Source of the DNA: Marinobacter sp. C7
Lineage (GTDB): Bacteria > Pseudomonadota > Gammaproteobacteria > Pseudomonadales > Oleiphilaceae
NCBI RefSeq assembly: GCF_022343555.1
Contig: NZ_JAKQZH010000001.1
Location: 868,001-932,000, forward strand
Reading direction: 5' to 3'
DNA: 64,000 nt
The position numbers were made by a program, and so were the translations under genes. The first letter of the stretch is position 1. The number at the start of each line of letters is the position of its first letter. Under the pieces are notes generated by a model. The model saw only the letters and a list, made by a program, of their open reading frames with translations. It did no database searches and was not told the DNA's origin. This document shows, piece by piece, positions 1 to 9,082 of the stretch.

Positions 1-132
1 GCGTACCTTGCGACTGATAAACTGCGCCGCCTGCTTCGCTGCAGTACGGGTATACTGGCGCCTGACCTCAGCACTGTTGTGGAGGATACTGGACGGCAGC
101 GGGTTTACGGTTGCGATATGGTTCTGAGTCAT
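1..132 (-). CDS. N-terminal 44 codons of an unknown protein (runs off the left edge)
   Basis: The reading frame opens with ATG at 130-132 and stays open to the window edge. It is preceded by a strong ribosome binding site (AAGGAGG about 8 bases before the ATG on the minus strand). The visible residues begin MTQNHIATVNPLPSS and include an Arg/Lys/Gln-rich stretch. I do not recognise the family. It is divergent from the LysR-type gene that starts at 264, the usual arrangement for a LysR regulator and its target, so regulation by that protein is a reasonable inference. Confidence 0.6.
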   Translation of the reverse strand, partial: MTQNHIATVNPLPSSILHNSAEVRRQYTRTAAKQAAQFISRKVR

Positions 133-263
133 AGCGCCTTCCTCCTTATCTATCGGGTGGATTGGTTAGCGATCTACCTTTAATTTACAAACTATTCTAA
201 GGATTCTTTTTTGCAGCTTGAATACGTTAAACTCCGTATCCGTGTTGCAAATATGCAGTGATT

Positions 264-1163
264 ATGGACTGGGATTATCTTCGATATGTCAGGGCCCTTG
301 CAATAGGCGGAACCCTTGCAAAGGCCGGTGAATTGCTCGGTGTGCACCAAACCACGGTTCTGAGGCGACTGGACCAGATGGAAGAGTCGCTGGGTGTGCA
401 GTTTTTCGAACGCAACCAGAATGGCTTGCAGCTGACGCCAGTGGGAGAAATGGCTTTCCGGGAAGCCGAAAGGCTGGCCACGGACATGGAAAACCTCGAG
501 CGCAAACTGGTGGGCGGGGATTCCGCGCCGGTGGGCAAGGTCCGGCTGGCAGCGGAAGACATGATGCTCAACGAGCTGCTCAGTCCGATTCTCGCGGACC
601 TGGTCCGCGAGTTTCCGGATATCGAGCTGGAAGTGCTCACCGACAACGATGTTGCCAACCTCTCGCACCGGGAGGCGGATCTGACTCTGCGGCCGGACAA
701 CAAACCCCAGGCCACGCTGGAGGGCGAACGAATTGCCGCCGTGGAATCCGCGGTCTATGGTTCCGCCCGTTATTGCCGGCGGAACCGGGACATGGACATC
801 GATAACCGGCCGGAGGACTGCCTCTGGGTTATCCCGGACGAGACGTTCAGTCAGCTGGCGACCGGGCGCTGGTACCGCAAGCACCTGAAGCATGTCACCT
901 CGGTGATCCGCTGCAACAGCCTGCAATCCATGGTATCCCTGGCCAGGGCGGGCGCCGGGCTCGCGGTGCTACCGTGTTATGTCGGTGAGAGTGCGAAGGA
1001 ATTGCGCCGGTTATCGGATCCGCTGGAGGGTGAAAGCGTGGATTTGTGGTTGCACGTCAACCAGGATACCCAACAAATGGCCCGGGTGCGTATCGTTATG
1101 GAATTCCTGGTGGATCGTCTGCGTGCGCTGGAGTCCATGATCGAGATCAGTACCACGTTCTGA
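264..1163 (+). CDS. LysR-family transcriptional regulator
   Basis: The protein has 299 residues, typical of LysR regulators. It has an N-terminal winged helix-turn-helix at roughly residues 4-62 (GGTLAKAGELLGVHQTTVLR, then LGVQFFERNQNGLQLTPVG), followed by a periplasmic-binding-protein-like effector domain. An in-frame GTG lies six bases upstream at 258, and neither start has a clear Shine-Dalgarno sequence; I chose ATG 264 because it begins right at the conserved helix 1 (MDWDYLRYV). The gene is divergent from the truncated gene at 1-132, its probable target. Its stop codon abuts the stop of the convergent gene at 1164 with no base between. The effector ligand cannot be read from the sequence. 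Confidence 0.9.
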   Translation: MDWDYLRYVRALAIGGTLAKAGELLGVHQTTVLRRLDQMEESLGVQFFERNQNGLQLTPVGEMAFREAERLATDMENLERKLVGGDSAPVGKVRLAAEDMMLNELLSPILADLVREFPDIELEVLTDNDVANLSHREADLTLRPDNKPQATLEGERIAAVESAVYGSARYCRRNRDMDIDNRPEDCLWVIPDETFSQLATGRWYRKHLKHVTSVIRCNSLQSMVSLARAGAGLAVLPCYVGESAKELRRLSDPLEGESVDLWLHVNQDTQQMARVRIVMEFLVDRLRALESMIEISTTF

Positions 1164-1892
1164 TCACTGTTCCACCCGGCAAAACGGCCAGAACTGGTAC
1201 CACCGCCAGCACTGGAACTCCTGTTCGCATTGCTGGAGCTGGTTGTGGTAGCGGAAGGCCCGGCTGCGGACCCGGGTTGCCAACTCCCGGATCTCCGGCT
1301 TTCGGTCGTAGGTCCGGCGGGCGTAGCCGCCACGGCCTTCGTGGTAGGCCAGATAGAGTTCCCGGGGGGCCGTAAAAGGTATGCCCAGGTGTTCATGGCT
1401 CAGGTGGTTGTACCAGCCCACGAAATCCAGGGCGTATTCCATATCAGAGCGCACGGTCAGCCAGCCGCCCTCGTTTGCCGCCAGATATTCCCGCCAGGCC
1501 GGGTCCAGTGCCTGGGCATAGCCGAAGGCGGTAGTGGGCCTTGTCCAGGGAATCAGTCCCCAGAGCAGGGTTCTCGGTGGGCGGGCATGACTGCGGAACG
1601 AGGACTCGTAATAGACAAAGGCCATCTGGGTGGCAACTGGCGTTCCCCATTTTTCCTGCGAGGCCCGGGCATAGTCATACCAGACGGTGTGTTCCCGGAA
1701 AATCTCGCAAAGGTTGTCAGGATTGGCGGGGGGATCCGGCGCCAGCAGGCTGAACCTGAGGGTGGCCCACATTCCCACCAGAAGTCCCAGCACCGGTAAT
1801 CCATACCATTTGGCGCGCGCGCGCCATACATTAAGGCGCTTTGTGCGGCGCTGCCTGCGCCGGGAGCGTGGCTTGCGCGATTTCCCTACCAA
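1164..1892 (-). CDS. Membrane-anchored lysozyme-like (SLT-fold) protein
   Basis: The protein has 242 residues. A very basic N-terminus (KSRKPRSRRRQRRTKR) precedes one membrane segment near residues 31-50, giving a signal-anchor topology with a periplasmic C-terminal domain. The segment FVYYESSFRSHARPP matches the lytic transglycosylase motif in which the Glu of ESSF is catalytic, and GYAQALDPAW and AYHEGRGGYARR fit later parts of the fold. A role in murein cleavage is inferred. The start is TTG at 1890-1892, supported by GGAGAT six bases upstream; no ATG is better placed. The gene is convergent with the LysR gene. Confidence 0.75.
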   Translation of the reverse strand: MVGKSRKPRSRRRQRRTKRLNVWRARAKWYGLPVLGLLVGMWATLRFSLLAPDPPANPDNLCEIFREHTVWYDYARASQEKWGTPVATQMAFVYYESSFRSHARPPRTLLWGLIPWTRPTTAFGYAQALDPAWREYLAANEGGWLTVRSDMEYALDFVGWYNHLSHEHLGIPFTAPRELYLAYHEGRGGYARRTYDRKPEIRELATRVRSRAFRYHNQLQQCEQEFQCWRWYQFWPFCRVEQ

Positions 1893-1982
1893 ACTGTCAT
1901 CTCCGGGGGCTCTGAATGGCTTGCTGAGGGACCCGCCACCGTGTCATAAACGGCGGAATTCCCATTGCAGGATGATAGTGAA

Positions 1983-2813
1983 ATGAGACTTGGCACCCTA
2001 GTTAAACCTCTTTTAGTCGTCACGATGCTGGCGGGCGGCGTAGCCAATGCCGCCCCGAGTGCCCAGCAGGTGCTGGCTGCCTCCCCGGTTGACGACATCG
2101 TTGCCCGGTACCCGGCCATGATGAGCCAGGGAATACGTGAAGGTGTGAAGCAGAGCGGCCAGGTGCCGCCGATGGTGGCTGAAACCCTGGGCAATATTGT
2201 CAGCAGCAGTTTCCGGGCGGAAGACATCGAGCGCCGGATCGTCACCGAACTCGATGAAAATCTGTCCGACGCTCAGTTGACAGCGGTACGTGACTGGTAC
2301 GAGACCCCGGTGGCCCGGAAGATATCGGAGGCCGAGATTGCGGCATCCGCCCCCGACAGCTGGCAGGATGTCCGGGCACGGGCTCCGGCCCTGAACAAAC
2401 AGTATCAGGGGACCGAAAGGGCCCGTATGTTTGACCGGTTCGATCGCGCATCCCGCGCTACCGAGAGCGCCGTGGATACATCGATTGCCGTGCAGCTGGG
2501 CATGGCGACAGCGATGGCGGCCCTGAGCACCGACTCCGTGCACTACGAGAAGCTCCGCCAGCGGATCGAGGGGCAGCGCAGCATGCTTCGGGGCGTGATG
2601 GAGCAGCAGGTTTACGACAGTTACCTGTACACGTACCGCAACATCAGCAACCAGGAGCTGGATCTGTACCTGGATTTTCTCGAGAGCGATGCCGGCTCCG
2701 CGTTCTCCCGTGTGGTGACCAGTAGCATCCAGCAGGCGATTACCGAACCGGTGGAAAGCATCGGCAAACAGATGTCCCGTTTCCTCAGTCCGGAATCACC
2801 AGGCGGTCAGTGA
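1983..2813 (+). CDS. Periplasmic protein, DUF2059-like
   Basis: The protein has 276 residues. The start at 1983 gives a clean signal peptide (MRLGTLVKPLLVVTMLAGGV with a cleavage site near ANAAPS); an upstream in-frame start at 1965 would add six polar residues before it. The mature part is mostly helical. It has two passages of the type seen in DUF2059 proteins, where a helix ends in a LSDAQLTAVRDWYETPVARKI-like motif, repeated more loosely near NQELDLYLDFLESDAG. The molecular role is unknown. The 3' end overlaps the convergent MBL-fold gene by 29 bases. Confidence 0.6.
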   Translation: MRLGTLVKPLLVVTMLAGGVANAAPSAQQVLAASPVDDIVARYPAMMSQGIREGVKQSGQVPPMVAETLGNIVSSSFRAEDIERRIVTELDENLSDAQLTAVRDWYETPVARKISEAEIAASAPDSWQDVRARAPALNKQYQGTERARMFDRFDRASRATESAVDTSIAVQLGMATAMAALSTDSVHYEKLRQRIEGQRSMLRGVMEQQVYDSYLYTYRNISNQELDLYLDFLESDAGSAFSRVVTSSIQQAITEPVESIGKQMSRFLSPESPGGQ

Positions 2814-3864
2814 ATTCGCGGAGTTCCTGATAGAGCGCCTGCCGTTTGCGCTCATAACGATGGGAAAAGTGAAAAGCGATGAGTTGCCGGACCTTGGCCC
2901 CGTTGGCAATCCGGGCACAGTCTTCGGTTGTGAGGTGATGGGTGCGGCGGGCCTGGTCCTTGTCCGCGGTCATGAATGAAGCTTCGCAGAACAGAGTGTG
3001 GGCATCCCCCGCCAATGCCTTCATTTTCCGGATGTTATCCGGGGTGCCGGCGAAATCCGTGCCATAGACCAGCTTGTCTCCCGGAGCCTGGATCAACAAC
3101 TGGCGGGCCAGGTTCTCGGCGCGCCAGGTACCGGACGGGCCGGGGGAGATCAGCTCGTCGGGGCGCTTGCGCAGCACCGCCATTTTCAGGTCATGCAACC
3201 AGGGGCCCGGCTGCAATCCCATGGCCTTCAAGCGGTCGTTGCGTACCTGCAGTTTGCCGAAAGGTTCCCAGGCATAGGCCAGGACAGGTGTGCCGTGGTC
3301 CAGCAGGGTGGCGCGAACCTGGAACTCCGGTTCGCGGAGTAATACGCCGTCGGGTGTGGGCTCCTCTTCGAGCGGCGTCGGTGCCGGGTCACCCGCCGTG
3401 ATCCTCCAGCGTTTGAGATGATCCCCGTGCCACTCGTGAACGACGAACCTGGGCCCCCGATCCTCGACCCTGTCCCAAAGGATGCCGTTGATCATGCCGC
3501 TGATATGGCCCATCAGCCCCGGTGGCCCGAACAGTCGGCAGGGAGGAAAGTGGCCTATCCGGCTGCGCAGGAACCACATGAACCCGCCGATGTGATCGGC
3601 ATGGCAGTGACTGATGAACACATCGGTGACCTGATGGGCGGAACGCAGAGGCATTCGCCCGGTATCGCCCAGGTCGAACAGCAGGCTGCGGGATTCGTGC
3701 AGCAGCCTCAGCTGCAACAGCGGGTCACCACCCACTCCATTGACCAGGGACGCCACGACCGGGCCGACCCTGACCGCCACTTGCGGGTCCTTGGCAACGC
3801 TGGTGAGTGCGCCCAACTCAACGCTGACCTGCACGGCGCTGCCGGGCTGTCGTGTGCAATCCAT
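2785..3864 (-). CDS. MBL-fold metallo-hydrolase, RNase Z-like
   Basis: The 359-residue protein carries the zinc-binding signature HCHADHIGG near residues 90-98. Further metal-ligand candidates are the Asp of YGTDFAG and the His of AFHFSHRY. The overall pattern (HCHADH, LDHGTP, FCEASF, AFHFSHRY) resembles RNase Z/ElaC-type phosphodiesterases more than beta-lactamases. It is longer than RNase Z (about 300 residues), so it may be a related hydrolase and not the tRNA 3' processing enzyme itself. ATG 3864 has a G-rich run about six bases upstream; ATG 3876 is four codons earlier without one. It is convergent with the DUF2059-like gene and divergent from the M24 gene. Confidence 0.8.
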   Translation of the reverse strand: MDCTRQPGSAVQVSVELGALTSVAKDPQVAVRVGPVVASLVNGVGGDPLLQLRLLHESRSLLFDLGDTGRMPLRSAHQVTDVFISHCHADHIGGFMWFLRSRIGHFPPCRLFGPPGLMGHISGMINGILWDRVEDRGPRFVVHEWHGDHLKRWRITAGDPAPTPLEEEPTPDGVLLREPEFQVRATLLDHGTPVLAYAWEPFGKLQVRNDRLKAMGLQPGPWLHDLKMAVLRKRPDELISPGPSGTWRAENLARQLLIQAPGDKLVYGTDFAGTPDNIRKMKALAGDAHTLFCEASFMTADKDQARRTHHLTTEDCARIANGAKVRQLIAFHFSHRYERKRQALYQELREFTDRLVIPD

Positions 3865-3961
3865 ACCTGCCCCCATCCGGTGGCTTTTCGGGTGCGTGAA
3901 ATTTGTACAAAGCCGGATTTCGGTCCAATCTCCCTAGTATATGCGAGTGGGGAGCGTCGCT

Positions 3962-5143
3962 ATGGATTTCAATGCCTATCAGAAAGCCTTGTCCTCGCAA
4001 CTACGGGGATTGGAATGCCCGTTCACCGAGAAGGAATTTGACCAACGGCTGGCCCGCGTCCGGAATTGTATGGTCCGCGAGGATTTCGGAGCGCTGCTGC
4101 TGACGGATCCTTCCGATATTTTCTACCTGACCGGCTACAGCACCTTTGAGGTGTCGGTCCATGTGGCTCTGGTGGTTACCCAGGAAGAGCTTCTGCTGCA
4201 GGTGCCCTCTATCGAGATGGGACCAGCCATGGTCACGACCCGGGTCGCGCGGGTCAGCGGCTATCGTTGGGAGGGCATTGGCGAAGTCCTCGAGCCGCTC
4301 GTGCAGGTGCTCAACGACGGGGTCGAAACGGTGGGCATTGATGCCTGGCACGGTTCCCTGCGCCAGGGGGTACTCGAGGGATTGAAGGCGAGGATGCCCG
4401 GCGTCCGGTTCCTCAACAACGGCGGCTTGCTGAAGAAGATCCGGATCGTGAAGTCCGGGGCCGAGATCGGATTCCTGCGCGAAAGTGCCCGGATAACTGA
4501 GCAGGGCCTGAGGGCTGCAGTGGCTGCAGTGCGCCCGGGCCTTACCGATAATGACATCGCGGCGGTCGGAGCCCGCGCCTTGCTGGAAGCCGGCAGCGAG
4601 TTCATGAGTATGCAGCCGATCGTGACGACCGGCCGTCGCAGCAGCGTGATTCACTGCAACCATAAACGTACGGTGATCCAGGAGGGGGATCCGGTGTTCC
4701 TGGAGTTCGGGTCGGCCTGGCATCGCTATACGGCGCCAATGATGCAGACCATAGTAGCCGGGGCAAGTCCGTCCTCGGAAATGGAACGGGTCCACGACGG
4801 CTGCCGACGCATTGTCGATACCCTGCTTGCTTCCATTCGCCCGGGAGTCACCTTTGATTACGCCGCCCAGGCCGCTGAGAGGGCACTGGACCCGCTGTCC
4901 GGGAAAGTCTTCTTCTCAGGTGTGTTTGGTTACACGGTGGGTGCCCAGTTTCCGCCCTCCTGGGTTGAGGGCTCGGGATTCATAGCCCGGGGTGGCAACC
5001 TGGAATTCCGGCCGGGAATGGTATTTCACCTGCCTATCTGTTTGCGCATTCCAAACCAGTGGGGCATAGGGTGCAGCGAAACCATCCTGGTCACGGACCA
5101 CGGCGCAGAGCCGATAACCCGAAACCCCTGGACCCTCGGCTAA
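3962..5143 (+). CDS. M24-family creatinase/ectoine-hydrolase-like protein lacking metal ligands
   Basis: The protein has 393 residues: a creatinase N-terminal domain (residues about 15-150, including LLTDPSDIFYLTGYSTFEVS) followed by the pita-bread M24 fold. Canonical aminopeptidases carry Asp, Asp, His, Glu, Glu metal ligands. Here the first motif reads LEFGSAWHRYTAP, the expected His motif reads FGYTVGAQF and the next reads FRPGMVFHLPI; only the last Glu (GIGCSETILVT) remains. That pattern fits metal-independent members such as creatinase and DoeA-type ectoine hydrolase, and a compatible-solute role would suit a marine bacterium, but the substrate is not established. ATG 3962 follows GGGGAG by about eight bases; the upstream ATG 3941 lacks this. 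The last four bases overlap the convergent VanZ gene. Confidence 0.75.
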   Translation: MDFNAYQKALSSQLRGLECPFTEKEFDQRLARVRNCMVREDFGALLLTDPSDIFYLTGYSTFEVSVHVALVVTQEELLLQVPSIEMGPAMVTTRVARVSGYRWEGIGEVLEPLVQVLNDGVETVGIDAWHGSLRQGVLEGLKARMPGVRFLNNGGLLKKIRIVKSGAEIGFLRESARITEQGLRAAVAAVRPGLTDNDIAAVGARALLEAGSEFMSMQPIVTTGRRSSVIHCNHKRTVIQEGDPVFLEFGSAWHRYTAPMMQTIVAGASPSSEMERVHDGCRRIVDTLLASIRPGVTFDYAAQAAERALDPLSGKVFFSGVFGYTVGAQFPPSWVEGSGFIARGGNLEFRPGMVFHLPICLRIPNQWGIGCSETILVTDHGAEPITRNPWTLG

Positions 5144-6090
5144 TCGAGTCTCAGGTCCGAAAGATAGACGGTTCGCGGCGCTTGCAGCCGCACCGAGAAA
5201 AGCCCCAGCCGTCTCACCCTGGCCATATCCATTGTCCTGCTGGCCGGTGCATTGCGGACATCGTCGAGACCGAGAGTGAAGGTGTTGAAGCCGGGGCCGA
5301 GCACCAAGCGCGTGTTGAAGCGATCCCCGTAGGCGTTGTCGCCGCGGTCATGGTCGACATCGTTGATCCGGAGCGTGAGAGTCAGCTGCTCCTGCGAGGG
5401 ATTGAACAACGTGATGATCAGCTGCCCATAGCCGCGCCAGTCGGCTGGCAGGTTGCCAAGCGAAACCCCGGAATAGGTTTCCGTGCCCAGTTCAATTTTC
5501 AGGCTGTAGGGCTGGTTGTTCGTGTGAAGAGTCGATGGCGAAGGGTTACCGGTCCAGAAGGAAGATGGATCCTCCTGGCGAAAGTCATAAAGCATTGGGA
5601 GCTGATGATTGACCTGCCATTGTCGGGCGGCGACCGTGCCGGTGACGGCCAGTTCGAATAGCAGTATGAGCCCGGTGAGGGCGGCAAGAAACCATGAAAG
5701 CCTGTTTGAGGGCGCTTGACGGGACAGTAACGGCCCCCAGGCAAGCACCAGCCAGACCCCTTCAAGATTCCTCAGGATGTCCCGCCAATCCACCTGCCGG
5801 TCCAGTTCAGACTGCAACAGCTCGATGACAATCCCCAGCAACAAGACGATGCCGCTGGTTGCCAGCCAGAGTCGCCAGCCACTCAGCCATCGCCAGGGGT
5901 TCAGCGCCAGGGTCAGAAGGGCAAAAAGGCCGATATGGCCGAGATTCCAGACGGACCGGTAGAAAGGGCCTGACGCCCAGTCCGGTCCACCTATGAACAG
6001 CAGCGGTGCCACCCCGGCAACGCCCGCAAAAGCCAGCAGACGTAATCGCTGGCTCTCAAAGACGCTTACCGGCATGGAGCCAGAACCCAT
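5140..6090 (-). CDS. VanZ-like membrane protein with C-terminal beta-sandwich domain
   Basis: The protein has 316 residues. The N-terminal half has about five membrane helices and VanZ-family signatures ([40 protein letters not shown]). After residue about 175 a soluble domain ([15 protein letters not shown] through VYLSDLRLD) resembles a carbohydrate-binding or CIA30-like jelly roll, expected outside the membrane. The function is unknown; VanZ relatives are linked to glycopeptide tolerance and envelope remodelling. The start codon shares a base with the stop of ppiC (TGATG), so the two genes are probably translationally coupled. A second ATG lies five codons downstream. Confidence 0.7.
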   Translation of the reverse strand: MGSGSMPVSVFESQRLRLLAFAGVAGVAPLLFIGGPDWASGPFYRSVWNLGHIGLFALLTLALNPWRWLSGWRLWLATSGIVLLLGIVIELLQSELDRQVDWRDILRNLEGVWLVLAWGPLLSRQAPSNRLSWFLAALTGLILLFELAVTGTVAARQWQVNHQLPMLYDFRQEDPSSFWTGNPSPSTLHTNNQPYSLKIELGTETYSGVSLGNLPADWRGYGQLIITLFNPSQEQLTLTLRINDVDHDRGDNAYGDRFNTRLVLGPGFNTFTLGLDDVRNAPASRTMDMARVRRLGLFSVRLQAPRTVYLSDLRLD

Positions 6091-6368
6091 CAGCTGCGGC
6101 TGGTTACTTCCAGCAGATGGTAGCCGAACTGGGTCTTGATCGGACCGATCACGGTGTTCAGCTCACTGTTGAATACCGCCTTGTCGAACTCCGGTACCAT
6201 CTGGCCGGGGCCAAAGGAACCCAGGTCGCCGCCGTTGCGGCCGGAGGGGCAGGAGGAGTGCTGTTTTGCCACTTCGGCAAAATCCTGGCCGCCTTCGATG
6301 GCCTTTTTCAGTTCTTCACATTTTGCTTCACTGTCCACCAGAATGTGGCGTGCGGTTGCTCGTGCCAT
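6090..6368 (-). CDS. ppiC: Small parvulin-type peptidyl-prolyl cis-trans isomerase
   Basis: The 92-residue protein is a free-standing rotamase domain with no signal peptide, matching cytoplasmic PpiC (parvulin, about 93 residues). Diagnostic segments are [52 protein letters not shown] and [11 protein letters not shown]. It catalyses cis-trans isomerisation of X-Pro bonds. ATG 6368 is chosen because [10 protein letters not shown] aligns with the family; a TTG two codons upstream is possible. It is divergent from the ABC-F gene and is followed without a gap by the VanZ-like gene. Confidence 0.92.
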   Translation of the reverse strand: MARATARHILVDSEAKCEELKKAIEGGQDFAEVAKQHSSCPSGRNGGDLGSFGPGQMVPEFDKAVFNSELNTVIGPIKTQFGYHLLEVTSRS

Positions 6369-6548
6369 GATCAATATCCCGTGTCTGGATTAAAGGGTAG
6401 GTCAGAACGGGAATGCTGCCCGCACAGCCCGCCCGAGGCAAGTGCTTTTTATCCGTGTTTCTGCTGCCTCACAGTCCGGGCGGCAAACCTGTACAATGCC
6501 GGCTTTCTTTTTGCCGGCGCCGGTCGGCCCTACATTACAGGTTTTTTC

Positions 6549-8135
6549 TTGATTTCCACCGCCAATATCACCATGCAGTTCGGGGCCAGGCCCCTGTTCG
6601 AAAATGTTTCCGCGAAATTCGGCAACGGCAACCGTTACGGTCTTATCGGGGCCAACGGCTGTGGCAAGTCCACGCTGATGAAGATCCTGGGTGGCGACCT
6701 GGAGCCCTCCGCCGGCCAGGTCATGCTGGAGCCCAATACCCGGCTTGGCAAGCTGCGCCAGGACCAGTTCGCCTACGAAGACTGCACCGTGATGGATACC
6801 GTGATCATGGGCCACGAGGAACTGTGGAACGTGAAAAAGGAACGGGACCGTATCTACTCGCTGCCGGAGATGAACGAGGAAGACGGAATGGCCGTGGCGG
6901 ACCTGGAGGTCCAGTTTGCCGAAATGGACGGTTACACCGCCGAATCCCGCGCAGGCGAACTGCTGCTGGGCCTGGACATCCCGCTGGAGCAGCACGACGG
7001 CCCCATGAGTGCACTGGCACCGGGATGGAAACTGCGGGTGTTACTGGCGCAGGCCCTGTTTTCCGACCCGGACGTTCTGTTGCTGGACGAGCCCACCAAC
7101 CATCTGGACATCAACACCATCCGCTGGCTGGAAAACATCCTGGTGGCACGCAACAGCACCATGATCATCATCTCCCACGACCGCCACTTCCTGAACAGTG
7201 TGTGCACGCACATGGCGGATCTGGACTACGGTGAACTGCGACTGTTCCCGGGCAACTATGATGAGTACATGACCGCCGCCACCCAGGCCCGCGAGCGCAT
7301 GCTGGCGGACAATGCCAAGAAAAAGGCGCAGATTGCCGAGTTGCAGCAGTTTGTCAGCCGGTTTTCCGCCAACGCCTCCAAGGCCAAACAGGCCACCTCC
7401 CGCGCCCGGCAGATGGACAAGATCCAGCTGGAAGAGGTGAAGCCCTCAAGCCGGGTCAGCCCGTTTATCCGCTTTGAACAGGGCAAGAAACTGCATCGCC
7501 AGGCCGTCACCCTGAAACGCCTGACCAAGGGGTTCGATGAAGGTCCGCTGTTCAGCAACCTGGACCTCCAGGTCGAAGCTGGTGAACGGGTCGCAATCAT
7601 CGGCCCCAACGGCATCGGCAAAACCACTCTGCTGCAGTGCCTGGCGGGTGCCTATACGCCGGACGGCGGCGAGATCAAGTGGACGGACAGTGCCGAGGTC
7701 GGCTATTTCGCGCAGGATCACACGGCGGACTTTGCCGAAGATGAGACGCTGACCGACTGGATGGCTCAGTGGACCAAAGGTGGCGAACAACTGGTTCGCG
7801 GGACTCTGGGGCGGATGCTGTTCTCCGGTGATGATATCGGAAAATCCGTGCAGGTGATTTCCGGTGGTGAGCAGGGGCGGATGCTGTTTGGCAAGCTGAT
7901 TCTGCAAAAGCCGAATGTCATGCTGATGGATGAGCCGACGAACCACCTGGACATGGAGTCCATCGAGGCGCTGAACCTGGCGCTGGAGAACTATCCGGGT
8001 ACACTGATTTTCGTCAGCCACGATCGGGAGTTTGTTTCTTCCTTGGCTACGCGGATTATTGAGATGAAGCCCGATGGGGTTACTGACTTCAGTGGCACTT
8101 ATGATGATTATCTTCGGAGTCAGGGGTACCTTTGA
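6549..8135 (+). CDS. ybiT: ABC-F family ATPase YbiT
   Basis: The 528-residue protein matches E. coli YbiT (530 residues) closely along its length. It has two ABC domains: Walker [10 protein letters not shown] and GPNGIGKTT, Walker [15 protein letters not shown] and [13 protein letters not shown], and an interdomain linker rich in charged helix ([19 protein letters not shown]). There are no membrane segments, as expected for ABC-F proteins that act on the ribosome. The start is probably TTG 6549 (residues [11 protein letters not shown] align with the N-terminus of the E. coli protein); the first ATG, 6573, would remove eight conserved residues. The frame remains open far upstream across the antiparallel ppiC and VanZ genes, but that extension does not resemble the family. 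Confidence 0.93.
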   Translation: MISTANITMQFGARPLFENVSAKFGNGNRYGLIGANGCGKSTLMKILGGDLEPSAGQVMLEPNTRLGKLRQDQFAYEDCTVMDTVIMGHEELWNVKKERDRIYSLPEMNEEDGMAVADLEVQFAEMDGYTAESRAGELLLGLDIPLEQHDGPMSALAPGWKLRVLLAQALFSDPDVLLLDEPTNHLDINTIRWLENILVARNSTMIIISHDRHFLNSVCTHMADLDYGELRLFPGNYDEYMTAATQARERMLADNAKKKAQIAELQQFVSRFSANASKAKQATSRARQMDKIQLEEVKPSSRVSPFIRFEQGKKLHRQAVTLKRLTKGFDEGPLFSNLDLQVEAGERVAIIGPNGIGKTTLLQCLAGAYTPDGGEIKWTDSAEVGYFAQDHTADFAEDETLTDWMAQWTKGGEQLVRGTLGRMLFSGDDIGKSVQVISGGEQGRMLFGKLILQKPNVMLMDEPTNHLDMESIEALNLALENYPGTLIFVSHDREFVSSLATRIIEMKPDGVTDFSGTYDDYLRSQGYL

Positions 8136-8156
8136 GTTCTGGCTTTGGGGGCAGCA

Positions 8157-8265
8157 GCCGTGTGGGCCTGGCTTTCCAAAACACGCTCCTTCGGCACGTC
8201 CCTGTGACGCTTGGGCTCCGCCATCCATGGCTCCGCACAGTTTTGGAAAGCCAGGCCCACACGGC
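8157..8265. repeat. Structured extragenic element, copy 1 (26-bp perfect inverted arms)
   Basis: The arms at 8157-8182 and 8240-8265 are exact reverse complements over 26 bp. They enclose a 57-bp core (8183-8239) that contains GCCATCCATGGC. The reverse complement of this core is 54/57 identical to the core at 8914-8970, although the arms of the two copies are different sequences. The element lies between ybiT and the DUF1415 gene, both read left to right, so it would form a long hairpin in any read-through transcript. No open reading frame or transposase is associated with it. Confidence 0.9.
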
Positions 8266-8309
8266 CGCTCCAACCTGTGAGTAGCCGCAATCGTAAAGAG
8301 GAAAAGAAA

Positions 8310-8879
8310 TTGGGTGAGCCCGAGATTATTAACGCAACCCGAAAATGGGTAGAAGACGTCGTCGTCGGCTACAACCTGTGCCCGTTCGCCAAACGGGAGC
8401 TGGTCCGGAACCGGGTGCGGTTTGTGGTGTCGGAAGCGCAGACCGAAGACGATCTGCTGCACGCCCTGCATTCGGAACTCCAGCGGCTGGACGACGAGCC
8501 GGAGATTGAAACCACGCTGTTGATCCATCCGGGTGTCTTACAGGACTTTGGACTCTACAATGAGTTCCTGGATGCGGCCGACGGTCTGTTGGCTTACCTG
8601 GAAATGGAAGGCGTTTACCAGATCGCCAGTTTTCACCCGGATTACCAGTTTGAGGGCACCGAACCGGATGCGGCGGAGAACTACACCAACCGTTCGCCGT
8701 TCCCGATGTTGCATCTGTTGCGTGAAGCCAGTCTGGAGGCGGCAATTGACAGCTATCCAGATGTGGACGGTATTCCCCAGCGAAATATCGAATTGATGGA
8801 GCAGTTGGGCGCAGAGAGGATGCAAAACACTCTAAGATCGTGTTTAGAGAGATCTGCGTCAGAGCGGACAGGGGAGTAA
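8310..8879 (+). CDS. DUF1415 family protein
   Basis: The protein has 189 residues from TTG 8310, which follows a GAGG-rich purine tract by about eight bases; a GTG at 8277 would extend it into the repeat element. Diagnostic DUF1415 features are the WVEDVVVGYNLCPFAKRE segment near the N-terminus (a Cys-Pro-Phe motif), SFHPDYQFEG and a C-terminal PQRNIELMEQLG. The family is uncharacterised; the conserved Cys and His/Asp suggest a catalytic or metal site, but that is inference. The gene stands alone between two inverted copies of the structured repeat at 8157-8265 and 8886-8998. Confidence 0.85.
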   Translation: MGEPEIINATRKWVEDVVVGYNLCPFAKRELVRNRVRFVVSEAQTEDDLLHALHSELQRLDDEPEIETTLLIHPGVLQDFGLYNEFLDAADGLLAYLEMEGVYQIASFHPDYQFEGTEPDAAENYTNRSPFPMLHLLREASLEAAIDSYPDVDGIPQRNIELMEQLGAERMQNTLRSCLERSASERTGE

Positions 8880-8885
8880 ACGAGG

Positions 8886-8998
8886 GGAACGGCTGGGACG
8901 GCCCTTTCAAAACTGTGCGGAGCCATGGATGGCGGAGCTCAAGCGTCACATGGACGTGCCGAAGGAGCGGGTTTTGAAAGGGCCGTCCCAGCCGTTCC
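8886..8998. repeat. Structured extragenic element, copy 2 (28-bp perfect inverted arms)
   Basis: The arms at 8886-8913 and 8971-8998 are exact reverse complements over 28 bp and enclose a 57-bp core (8914-8970) containing GAGCCATGGATGGCGGAGC. The core matches copy 1 in inverted orientation at 54 of 57 positions, but the arms share only their inner ends (CAAAAC) with copy 1. It begins seven bases after the DUF1415 stop codon and could act as that gene's 3' end. Confidence 0.9.
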
Positions 8999-9082
8999 TT
9001 GCACCTGCTCTCAGGCTGGGGGTGGCAAACTCCCAGTGTCAGACGTTCCCAAAACGCGGACCAATCAGAAGAGTCAGAATCA

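Noticed and set aside
6006..6548. Upstream extension of the ybiT frame
   Set aside because: It runs antisense over ppiC and the VanZ gene; similarity to YbiT begins only at about 6549.
8157..8998. Composite transposon around DUF1415
   Set aside because: No transposase, target duplication or terminal repeat identity in the arms; kept only as a structural repeat pair.
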